Of a stretch of 12,399 nt of DNA, positions 5,941 to 12,399 are shown in pieces. This stretch comes from Candidatus Eiseniibacteriota bacterium (lineage in GTDB: Bacteria; JAFGKV01), in assembly GCA_025453925.1 (NCBI GenBank), contig JALOPK010000067.1:1-12399 (forward strand). Direction: 5' to 3'. The stretch's first letter is position 1. Every line of letters starts with the position of its first letter. The translations under genes and the position numbers were made by a program. The notes beneath the pieces are model-generated. The model worked only from the letters and a program-made list of their open reading frames with translations. It was not told where the DNA came from and did no database searches.

Positions 5941-7452
5941 CTACCTCCTGCGCAGCCGCACGGCGAGTCCGGCAAACACCACCGCGCCCGGGCACACCAC
6001 GACGACCAGAATGAAGATGCTACGTGCCGCCTCACCGGTGAGGGTGAGATAGGTGCCATCGACCGTCCTGGGCCGTATCGCGATAAGCTCTCCGCGTTCG
6101 GCCAACCACGAGACGGCGTTCATCCCCAGATCACGGTTGCCGGAGACATCAATGAACCCGTTGGAGAGGAAATCCGCGTCGCCGAATACCACCAGCCTGC
6201 CCGCGGCCGGAGTGGCCGTACTGTCCGGAGGTCCGACCCCTGACCACGACGCAGCGGCTGCCACGCATAACGGGCCGCCATCCTCATCACCGTCACAGGC
6301 GATCCTGTCCCCCGAAAGCGAGCCGGTTTCGCCCCAGCTCGCATCGCTGGTCTGCGCAAGGCATGTTGCCGTACTGGAGGCGGAGGCCGAGTCGGCGACG
6401 ACCAGGGAGCGGCACATGGGGAAGAAGGATGCCGCGGTGAACCCCTTGGTGACGGGATGGCTTCCATCGTACTGCGCCACCAGCGGCACCACCTCGCTCA
6501 TGCCGAAGATGCTGCCAACCCCGCTGGCGTCCACGATCACGTCGTCGCGGGGAAGAATGCCGCGGGGAACCAGGATCTCCCGCAGGCTGGGACCGTTCGG
6601 CTCGAGGAGAACCATGATGCGGCCGCCTCGATCCAGGAAGCGGTTCAGGCTGTCCATCTCTGCGGCGAGGAAGGGGGAAGTCGGCCCGGGTACCATCAAC
6701 AGATCTCCGGGTTCGGGGAGGCCATCCCGGAGGATGATCACATCGCTCACGGCGTAGTTCTCCGCCGCCAGCGTCTCCGCCAGCCTGCTTATGCCCGTCT
6801 TGGTGTCGTCGGCTCGGGTGCGTTCCCCGTGTCCAACCACAAGATGCAGGGACATGCGGTCGGGATCGCGCAGGCGAATCAAAGCAGATGTGAGCGTCTG
6901 CTCGGAGAGGGAAGTCAATCGTTCCCGCTGCTCACCCCAGGAGAGCACCACGGTGCCGTATTCGCGAATCCCGAAGGCCTGCGCTTCTTCAGGGTGGCGG
7001 TCGGGATCCACGATGCGGAATGTGAAATGGCGCGACACGGCGCCATACTCGGCGAGGAGGTCGCGAGCCTCGCGGTCTTCATCCTGGCTGAAGGCGACGG
7101 CCTCGACCGGGCCGGGCAGGCTTGCCAGCACATGCCGGGTCTGGGGCGACAGGGTGAACCTCTTGGCGCGAGTCGTGTCCCACCGGAGCGTATGGCGGGA
7201 TGCCAGGAGGTTGAGAACTACCAGCAGCCCAAGAATCAGCGCACACCCGAGGGCCAGTGGGACGGTGGCCCCACGGGCGTGGCCGCTCACCCTCCGGAGC
7301 GCTGAGGAAGGCCAGGCGGCGAGAAGGAGGATGCCGGCACCGATGGCGATGCGAGAGAGCGACTCCGGGCCGACCCCCATGGCGGCCAGCACCAGCCCTG
7401 CCGCCACCGCCGCCACACCGGTTGCCATCGACAGTTGTTGGAGACGCGTCAT
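5941..7452 (-). CDS. GldG-family ABC transporter auxiliary protein
   Basis: This 503-residue membrane protein resembles the GldG/ABC_transp_aux family. Three N-terminal hydrophobic segments (about 9-28, 33-49, 63-84) precede a large extracytoplasmic part. That part opens with the family-typical RWDTTRAKRFTLSPQT (90-105), and one more membrane segment near the end (about 478-498) is followed by RLRRR. In Bacteroidetes GldG works with GldA and GldF in gliding; in other phyla the same set occurs without known gliding and its substrate is undefined. The ATG at 7450-7452 has GGGAGGT 5 nt upstream; the adjoining GTG at 7453-7455 would be only 2 nt from it. The gene starts 3 nt after the permease stop and is probably translationally coupled. 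Confidence 0.88.
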   Translation of the reverse strand: MTRLQQLSMATGVAAVAAGLVLAAMGVGPESLSRIAIGAGILLLAAWPSSALRRVSGHARGATVPLALGCALILGLLVVLNLLASRHTLRWDTTRAKRFTLSPQTRHVLASLPGPVEAVAFSQDEDREARDLLAEYGAVSRHFTFRIVDPDRHPEEAQAFGIREYGTVVLSWGEQRERLTSLSEQTLTSALIRLRDPDRMSLHLVVGHGERTRADDTKTGISRLAETLAAENYAVSDVIILRDGLPEPGDLLMVPGPTSPFLAAEMDSLNRFLDRGGRIMVLLEPNGPSLREILVPRGILPRDDVIVDASGVGSIFGMSEVVPLVAQYDGSHPVTKGFTAASFFPMCRSLVVADSASASSTATCLAQTSDASWGETGSLSGDRIACDGDEDGGPLCVAAAASWSGVGPPDSTATPAAGRLVVFGDADFLSNGFIDVSGNRDLGMNAVSWLAERGELIAIRPRTVDGTYLTLTGEAARSIFILVVVVCPGAVVFAGLAVRLRRR

Positions 7453-7455
7453 CAC

Positions 7456-8223
7456 CTACCTCCCGTGACGAGACGCGAGGAGCTGCGCGGCGACGAACAG
7501 GGGGAAGAATGTCAGGCAGGCGAAGAACACCAGATGAGAGGTGTCCAGGATGCCCTTGGTGAACTCCTCATAGTGCGCCATGACCGAGAGGTAGTTGAGA
7601 ACCGATGCCAGGCTGCCCTCGGTGATGGATCCGGCCCAGCTCACTACCCAGAGCAGGAGCAGGAAGCCGAAGCTGGTCACGGCGGCCACGATCTGGCTCT
7701 CACTGGCGGCAGACGCCAGCACGCCCCACGCGACGAACCCCGCGCCCATCAGGAACAGGCCGGCGACTGCCGATGCGGCAGGCCCGGGATCCACGTCGCC
7801 CACCATCAGCACCACGAGAGGGTACACGCAGGTGAGGATCGCCAAGACGGCGACGAGGCCCAGGGCTCCCAAGAACTTGCCGCCGACCACGTGCCACGCC
7901 GTCACCGGAGAGGTGAACAGCAGCTCTGCAGTCCCGCTCCGGCGTTCCTCCGCAAGGAGCCGCATGGTGATCATAGGGATCACCATGAGCAGGATCAAGC
8001 TCAGATTCATGTAGAGGGGACGAATGACCATGTCGTTGATGTTGAGTTGCTCCTCCGAGTATCCATACTGCATGAACTGAAAAGAGAGCCTACTGAAATA
8101 TGATAGCATTGTATAGAAGAAAAACCCACCTATCAACAAGAATACAGTAGTGACCACATAGGCCATTGGTGACGCGAAGTATGACCTGAATTCCTTTCGC
8201 GCGATGGTCAATACCGTGCTCAT
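7456..8223 (-). CDS. ABC-2 type permease, GldF-like
   Basis: This 255-residue integral membrane protein has about six hydrophobic segments (near 20-40, 71-89, 117-141, 150-171, 178-198, 230-250). The cytoplasmic coupling motif EERRSGTAELLFTSPV (92-107) is typical of ABC-2 and GldF permeases. The segment LSVMAHYEEFTKGILDTSH (212-230) is also family-like. It pairs with the ATPase upstream: the two genes overlap by 4 nt (ATGA at 8220-8223). The substrate is unknown. Codons for residues about 22-48 are strikingly AT-rich (about 35% GC over 8081-8160) and use several codons ending in A or T, unlike the rest of the gene. Confidence 0.92.
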   Translation of the reverse strand: MSTVLTIARKEFRSYFASPMAYVVTTVFLLIGGFFFYTMLSYFSRLSFQFMQYGYSEEQLNINDMVIRPLYMNLSLILLMVIPMITMRLLAEERRSGTAELLFTSPVTAWHVVGGKFLGALGLVAVLAILTCVYPLVVLMVGDVDPGPAASAVAGLFLMGAGFVAWGVLASAASESQIVAAVTSFGFLLLLWVVSWAGSITEGSLASVLNYLSVMAHYEEFTKGILDTSHLVFFACLTFFPLFVAAQLLASRHGR

Positions 8224-9158
8224 TCGGCCTCCTCTCTGGTGAGTTCAAGGAACACCTCTTCGAGACTGGCGCCCTCGGGCGTCAACTCGTGCAACCCCAG
8301 CCCGCTCATCAGCACCGCGCGGGCCAGTTCCTCCCGGAGTGCGGGGTCCCCGCCCATCCGCACCTCTCCCCGTACCACTCCGGCCTCCCCCGGCCGCAGC
8401 GAGACCACGCGCACGTAGGGAAGTGACGCGAAGAGCGCCCGGATCTGGTCAGCCCCCCCGCGGATGCTCAGCCGAACGGTGAGGACTCCTTCCAGGCGTG
8501 CAGCGAGGCCGGCCGTCGTATCCTCGGCCACGATCTTCCCCTGATGGATGATAACGACGCGGTCGCAGGTCGCGCTCACCTCCGGCAGAATGTGGGAAGA
8601 CAGCAAGATCGTGAGATCGCTTCCAAGCTCCCGTATGAGGTTGCGTACTTCATGTATCTGTTTGGGATCAAGGCCGACAGTGGGCTCGTCCAACACCAGC
8701 ACCTGGGGAGCGTGGACAAGGGCCTGCGCGAGGCATAGCCGCTGGCGGAACCCGCGCGATAGCTCGCCGACTACCCGCCCCTGCACCGTCCCGAGGACGC
8801 AGCGCTCCACGACCGAATCCACTGCGGCGGAGCGTCGTCGGCGCGGCACCCCGCGGAGTGCCGCGAAGTATGCCAAGAGGCCCCGCACCGTCATGTCGCG
8901 GTACAACGCGGCGTTTTCCGGCACATAGCCCACACCGCGACGGACGTGCCGCGACTGGCCCGGTATGGTGAACCCGTCTACCGAAACCGTTCCCGAATCG
9001 GCGGGCAGGAAGCCCGTGATGATCCGCATGGTGGTGGTCTTTCCCGCGCCGTTGGGGCCCAGGAACCCGAGAATCTCGTGCCGGTCCACACGGAACGTCA
9101 CTCCGGCAAGCGCTTGGACCGCGGCGAACCTTTTCGTGATCCCTTCAACTGCTATCAT
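8220..9158 (-). CDS. ABC transporter ATPase, GldA-like
   Basis: This 312-residue nucleotide-binding subunit powers the neighbouring permease. Walker A GPNGAGKTT is at 34-42, the signature is LSRGFRQR (133-140, the variant common in ABC-2 exporters), Walker B is VLVLDEPT (153-160) and the switch histidine is H189. A C-terminal extension of about 90 residues with alternating strands is typical of GldA, CcmA and drug-export ATPases. The ATG at 9156-9158 follows AGGAGGT by 4 nt; a longer reading with 8 extra residues has no support. Its first 14 nt overlap the end of the DedA gene, and its stop overlaps the permease start. Confidence 0.93.
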   Translation of the reverse strand: MIAVEGITKRFAAVQALAGVTFRVDRHEILGFLGPNGAGKTTTMRIITGFLPADSGTVSVDGFTIPGQSRHVRRGVGYVPENAALYRDMTVRGLLAYFAALRGVPRRRRSAAVDSVVERCVLGTVQGRVVGELSRGFRQRLCLAQALVHAPQVLVLDEPTVGLDPKQIHEVRNLIRELGSDLTILLSSHILPEVSATCDRVVIIHQGKIVAEDTTAGLAARLEGVLTVRLSIRGGADQIRALFASLPYVRVVSLRPGEAGVVRGEVRMGGDPALREELARAVLMSGLGLHELTPEGASLEEVFLELTREEAE

Positions 9159-9759
9159 CGCCACCTCCTGATGAGCAGGCACGTCGTGCCCGCCGCCATG
9201 CCGCGTACCCCCCCAGCGCTGCGACCACGAGCAGCACGAGCCCCAACCGGCCCCACGCGGTCACCACGCGGACCCAGTTCCTTCCCACAAGGTATCCTCC
9301 GCCCACGACGATGCTCTGCCAGAGCGCCACCGCTACACCCAGCGCCCAGGCCACATGATGAAGCGGCATGCGGCCGTACCCCGCAGCGAGAAGGATGAGG
9401 GAGCGAAGACCGGGAATGAAGCGTGACACGACGACGAGGAGCACGCCGCGGCGCGCAAGAAGCGCCACCGCGCGGTCGAGGCCCGGAGCGAGGCCCAGAA
9501 GGGCGCTCCCCGCCCTAGAACTGGCCGCCAAACGTCGCCCGAATGCCCATAATGTGAGGCCGCCAAGATAACTGCCGGAGCACGAGAGGGCCAGTCCTGC
9601 CACCAGAGAGCCGCCCCGCTGCGCCAGCGCAAAACTGGCGGCCACAGTCAGCGCGTCCCCGGGGAATGGGGGGAAAGCGGTCTCTATGAACCCCGCGAGA
9701 AAGAGCACTCCATAGGTAGTTCCCGGGGCCAGGCCGTCGAGCGGGTTCAGCCCTTGCAC
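9145..9759 (-). CDS. DedA-family membrane protein (VTT domain)
   Basis: This 204-residue polytopic protein carries the DedA/VTT signatures: E26 with PPFPGD (30-35) on a re-entrant loop, and SRFIPGLRS (112-120) with the conserved arginines R113 and R119, followed by AAGYGRMP (125-132). Some DedA proteins recycle undecaprenyl phosphate across the membrane (UptA), and others affect membrane potential or drug resistance; which applies here is not decidable. The GTG start at 9757-9759 has a weak ribosome site but overlaps the ispF end by 13 nt, so reinitiation is likely. The C-terminal GGG stretch is a by-product of the Shine-Dalgarno for the next gene. Confidence 0.9.
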   Translation of the reverse strand: MQGLNPLDGLAPGTTYGVLFLAGFIETAFPPFPGDALTVAASFALAQRGGSLVAGLALSCSGSYLGGLTLWAFGRRLAASSRAGSALLGLAPGLDRAVALLARRGVLLVVVSRFIPGLRSLILLAAGYGRMPLHHVAWALGVAVALWQSIVVGGGYLVGRNWVRVVTAWGRLGLVLLVVAALGGYAAWRRARRACSSGGGDDSS

Positions 9760-10226
9760 CTATCAACCGAGGTAACCGCCCAGGCGGCCACGCCCTCGCC
9801 TCGTCCTAGAGAGCCGAGCCCCTCATTGGTGGTTGCCTTCACCGAGACGGCATCCACAGGGGCGGCGAGGGCTTCACACAGGACCCGCGTCATCGCGGGG
9901 ATGTGGGGTGCGAGTTTGGGGTGCTCCAGCACCACCATGACGTCGACATTCACCACGACATGGTTTCGTGCGAGAACCAGACCCACGACGCGCTTGAGCA
10001 GTGACACACTGTCCGCATCCTTCCATGCAGGATCGGATGGCGGAAAGTGGGTGCCGAGGTCGCCAAGCGCCAAGGAACCCAGCAACGCATCGGCAATGGC
10101 ATGGCAGATCACGTCACCGTCAGAATGCGCGAGAGGACCGACAGGAGAGGGCACATGAACCCCCCCCAGCACTAATGACCGGCCCTCAACCAGCCGATGT
10201 ATGTCGTACCCAATGCCAATCCTCAT
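9747..10226 (-). CDS. ispF: 2-C-methyl-D-erythritol 2,4-cyclodiphosphate synthase
   Basis: IspF (159 residues, the usual length) makes the cyclic diphosphate of the MEP isoprenoid pathway as a trimer. The metal ligands D8, H10 (GYDIHRL) and H42 (SDGDVICHA) are present. Other family blocks are GDLGTHFPPSDP (55-66), EHPKLAPHIP (101-110), VKATTNEGLG (129-138) and GRGEGVAAWA (141-150). The ATG at 10224-10226 follows GGGAG by 6 nt. The start lies 41 bp inside ispD and the end overlaps the DedA gene. A run of eight G on the coding strand (10160-10167, codons about 20-23) is one of the longest homopolymers in the window. Confidence 0.97.
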   Translation of the reverse strand: MRIGIGYDIHRLVEGRSLVLGGVHVPSPVGPLAHSDGDVICHAIADALLGSLALGDLGTHFPPSDPAWKDADSVSLLKRVVGLVLARNHVVVNVDVMVVLEHPKLAPHIPAMTRVLCEALAAPVDAVSVKATTNEGLGSLGRGEGVAAWAVTSVDRCKG

Positions 10227-10899
10227 ATGCGCTCCCGGTGGTGATCAGCCAGGCGGCAACCGCCTCGGCCATGGTGAAATCAGATTCGGTGGTGATCTTG
10301 AACGCGAAGGGGCTGCCTTCGACCATACGGGGCACTACCCCGAGGCGTTCCGCTCCCCCCGACTCGTCGGTCATCTCATGTCGCGGCGCGGCGGAGACCA
10401 TGGCTTCGAGGAGGTCTCGTGAGCAGGCCTGCGGAGTCTGCGCGAGGAACAGGCTCTTGCGATCGATTGTCTCGGTGACCCGCTGTCCGTCCGCGCTTCG
10501 TTTGATCGTATCCGGAACCGGCAGTGCCGGCACAGCCATGCCGGTCTCCCCGCAGGCATCGAGCACGCGGTAGGCCATTGAGAGGGGCAGAAAGGGACGG
10601 GCGGCGTCGTGCACCAGGACCACGGTGCATTCCTCGGGCACCGCCGCCAAGCCGTGTGCCACCGAATCCTGACGCAGGACGCCGCCCGTCACCACCCGAA
10701 CAGCCGCCTCGCGCACGCAGGCGTCCTGCACGACCCCGGTCGCGCCAAGAGGAACAACCAAGGTCACGCCGCGGGAGCACTCCTGCAGGGCACAGAGGCT
10801 CCACCGGAACAGAGGCGTGCCAGCGAGGGGCCTGAACTGCTTCGGAATGCCGCGCCCCATCCGCGTGGATGCACCGCCCGCAACCAGGATTGACCACAC
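10186..10899 (-). CDS. ispD: 2-C-methyl-D-erythritol 4-phosphate cytidylyltransferase
   Basis: IspD (237 residues) activates MEP with CTP in the isoprenoid pathway. The N-terminal nucleotide loop LVAGGASTRMGRGIPKQF comes right after the start. VHDAARPF, TPQACSRDLL, TDESGGAERLG and EGSPFAFKITTESDF follow in family order. I prefer the GTG at 10897-10899: GAGGT (complement of 10905-10909) lies 5 nt before it, and it begins 1 nt after the preceding gene's stop. An ATG at 10909-10911 would add 4 residues but has no ribosome site. The last 41 bp overlap ispF, adding a tail after the usual C-terminal helix. Many bacteria carry these two enzymes as a fused IspDF; here they are separate but overlapping. 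Confidence 0.95.
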   Translation of the reverse strand: MWSILVAGGASTRMGRGIPKQFRPLAGTPLFRWSLCALQECSRGVTLVVPLGATGVVQDACVREAAVRVVTGGVLRQDSVAHGLAAVPEECTVVLVHDAARPFLPLSMAYRVLDACGETGMAVPALPVPDTIKRSADGQRVTETIDRKSLFLAQTPQACSRDLLEAMVSAAPRHEMTDESGGAERLGVVPRMVEGSPFAFKITTESDFTMAEAVAAWLITTGSAYEDWHWVRHTSAG

Positions 10900-10900
10900 G

Positions 10901-12280
10901 TCAGACCTCATACTGCACCAGAGCCGCAAGGTTGCCCGAGATCGCCAGCGCGAGGCCGGTGAGGAGGATCACCCACCGATTTCTCCATCCCACCAGCGCG
11001 ATCCATCCCTGGTGCATGAAGAAGACGAGCGCGGGCGCGCAGGGAAGGAGAAACCGGCCTTGCGGCTGGGGAAAGTTCACGTTGTAGCGGTACACACCGA
11101 CGAGTAGCAGGATGAAAGCCAATCCCAGCAGCCCGATCTCGCGTCGTGCCCCGGGGTCAGGCCGCCACCTGATGCGTCGAGTGATCACCAGCAGCATCCC
11201 TGCCATGACCATCAGGAGGACGAGCTTGACGGCGATACCGTCCACTCCCGGGAGCCGATTCGCAAACCAGGGCACCGCCAAAGGCCACCCCAGCAGCGCG
11301 AGGATCGAGCCCCCCAAGAGTGCGCCGCCGGCGCGGCCGGCCCGATTGCACCAGCGAGAACTGACCAGTCCAGCGGCGCCAATGCCCGCCGCGAGAGACA
11401 CCAGAATGTAGACCGACGGCGGGGCAGTCTGCCGCGCAGACGGCCCAAACGCCGCCCACAGTGAACGCCACAGCTCGAGGGTGACGGCATACATGTACCC
11501 GAGAGAGATGCGTTCGCTGCGGACCAGCGTTGGCGATGACGCCATCTGCTGTTGCCACCCGAACGCGTCCCCGTACAAGAGCCAGTTGCGCCAGAACCAC
11601 CACCCCGAGACCAGCAGCACGACCGCGAGCAGCCTCCCCGTCAGGTGGAGACACCGCGGCCAGGTGAGTCGGCCCTCCAGGGCCATGCGCACCCATGCCA
11701 CCGCGAGGAACGGCACGAGAAACAGAGCGGAGAACTTGGCGAGAATCGCGGCGCCGACCAGCGTCGCCGCGCCCGCCCCTCTCCAGCCAACCCATCGGTG
11801 AGGATCAACGCCGATCCACAGAACCAGCGCCACAAGAAACTGCACGAGCGCCCCGTTGTTTACCGAGGCTGAGAGGAAGGAGGACATGGGGAGAAGACCC
11901 GACGATGCCGCCATGACCGCCGCCTCCCGGGGAGCGCCCGGGAGAAGCCGTCGCGCGATGCCGTAGTAGGCCGCCACGCTGCCTGCGCCCAAGAGGAGTG
12001 ACACCCACCGTAGAGTCCAGTCGGCGCCGGTCAGGGGAGTCAGCAACGCGCATAGGGCGTAGTAGAGCGGCGGCTGATGACCCTCGGACCAGATTCCCCC
12101 GTGGCGGAAGCCCAAAGCGGGGAACTGGCGGTCAGTCGCAAGGGCGCGAACATACTCGAGATGGGCCTCCTCATCGGGCCCGTGTGCGGGCGGGAGAGCC
12201 TGCAGCCAGAGAACACCCACGCCCAGCGGAATGAGCAGTATTCCCGCAACCAGGGCGGTGGCCAACCCCGAACGAATCAT
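10901..12280 (-). CDS. DUF2142/GT-C-like polytopic membrane protein, probable glycosyltransferase
   Basis: This 459-residue protein has roughly ten or more hydrophobic segments. After the first one comes PAHGPDEEAH (about 31-40) on the outer side, where GT-C enzymes place an acidic catalytic or metal-binding residue, then GHQPPLYY (67-74). SVNNGALV (139-146), RNWLLYGDAFG (231-241) and QGRFLLP near the C-terminus (407-413) are typical of DUF2142 and related GT-C proteins. Such enzymes use polyprenyl-phosphate sugars at the outer face; donor and acceptor here are unknown. The ATG at 12278-12280 overlaps the preceding stop (ATGA), so I chose it. An in-frame ATG at 12320-12322 adds 14 residues with no ribosome site, so it cannot be excluded. 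Confidence 0.8.
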   Translation of the reverse strand: MIRSGLATALVAGILLIPLGVGVLWLQALPPAHGPDEEAHLEYVRALATDRQFPALGFRHGGIWSEGHQPPLYYALCALLTPLTGADWTLRWVSLLLGAGSVAAYYGIARRLLPGAPREAAVMAASSGLLPMSSFLSASVNNGALVQFLVALVLWIGVDPHRWVGWRGAGAATLVGAAILAKFSALFLVPFLAVAWVRMALEGRLTWPRCLHLTGRLLAVVLLVSGWWFWRNWLLYGDAFGWQQQMASSPTLVRSERISLGYMYAVTLELWRSLWAAFGPSARQTAPPSVYILVSLAAGIGAAGLVSSRWCNRAGRAGGALLGGSILALLGWPLAVPWFANRLPGVDGIAVKLVLLMVMAGMLLVITRRIRWRPDPGARREIGLLGLAFILLLVGVYRYNVNFPQPQGRFLLPCAPALVFFMHQGWIALVGWRNRWVILLTGLALAISGNLAALVQYEV

Positions 12281-12399
12281 CCTCCGCGCTCGGTCACGGG
12301 TTGATCGGAGCGGGCCATCCATGCCAGGTGGAGGAGGATGGCGGAGAGCATTGTCCGGAACGTTCCCACCATGACGCCTCCCAGACGGAATCTATCGAG
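12277..12399 (-). CDS. C-terminal fragment of an unrecognised gene (partial)
   Basis: A reading frame is open from the right edge for 40 codons to a TGA at 12277-12279 that overlaps the next gene's ATG. The visible peptide has a hydrophobic stretch (around TMLSAILLHLAWMA) and a short polar tail ending TERGG. The stop-start overlap matches the style of the chain. The fragment is too short to assign; a membrane protein or a glycosyltransferase tail is possible. Confidence 0.5.
   Translation of the reverse strand, partial: LDRFRLGGVMVGTFRTMLSAILLHLAWMARSDQPVTERGG

Noticed and set aside
4321-6243. A 640-codon plus-strand open frame opposite the DUF4340 and GldG genes
   Set aside because: It has low-complexity Arg/Ser/Pro-rich composition, no recognisable motif and no ribosome site. 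Long antisense frames are expected in GC-rich DNA.
5559-9214. Runs of seven C on the plus strand (5559-5565, 8453-8459, 9208-9214) as phase-variation tracts
   Set aside because: A rough estimate at 65% GC gives about three such runs of C in 12 kb by chance, and each encodes ordinary Gly codons.
1-12399. CRISPR arrays, tRNA or rRNA genes, insertion sequences, toxin-antitoxin or phage-defence genes
   Set aside because: No direct-repeat array, cloverleaf-like RNA, transposase or defence-type domain was recognised on either strand.

Overview
This window looks like chromosomal DNA from a GC-rich bacterium (about 65% GC by eye) that lives at least partly without oxygen. The signs of this are a full superoxide-reductase/rubrerythrin defence set under a PerR-type regulator, and no superoxide dismutase or catalase in view. 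The set of GldA/F/G-like ABC genes plus DUF4340, parABS, the DUF2400 protein and the MEP isoprenoid genes suggests a Gram-negative lineage such as the deltaproteobacteria or the FCB-related candidate phyla. That placement is inference; the window holds no rRNA or other marker that settles it. A consensus parS site directly before parA suggests a position near the replication origin.

Layout. (1) 1-1720, plus strand: a 38-bp perfect palindrome with a consensus parS at its centre, then parA and parB, which overlap. (2) 1728-2549, minus strand, convergent with parB: a DUF2400/TIGR02757 protein. (3) 2640-4207, minus strand: an oxidative-stress unit read perR, rubrerythrin (rbr), desulfoferrodoxin (dfx), with a plausible sigma70 promoter before perR. 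(4) 4308-12399, minus strand: one uninterrupted chain of nine reading frames. In transcription order these are the tail of an unrecognised gene at the right edge, a DUF2142/GT-C-like polytopic membrane protein, ispD, ispF, a DedA-family protein, an ABC ATPase, an ABC-2 permease, a GldG-family protein and a DUF4340 protein. Every junction in this chain is an overlap or a gap of at most 5 nt, so translation is probably coupled throughout.

How the genes fit together. ParA, ParB and parS form the chromosome-segregation system. PerR probably senses peroxide and controls rubrerythrin (peroxide reduction) and desulfoferrodoxin (superoxide reduction). In the long operon, IspD and IspF supply isoprenoid precursors. 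DedA-family proteins have been implicated in recycling the polyprenyl-phosphate carrier, and GT-C enzymes use polyprenyl-linked sugars. The ABC/GldG/DUF4340 block is an envelope complex of unknown substrate. A shared envelope or lipid-carrier theme is therefore plausible but unproven.

There are no tRNA or rRNA genes, CRISPR arrays, insertion sequences or phage genes that I can support. No stretch over 300 bases lacks a gene. I see no clearly new multi-gene system. The most interesting points are the palindromic extension of parS, the hidden TTG start of rubrerythrin inside perR, the fourfold repeat in the DUF4340 protein, the possible HhH-GPD glycosylase kinship of DUF2400, and the coupled isoprenoid/DedA/GT-C/ABC operon.
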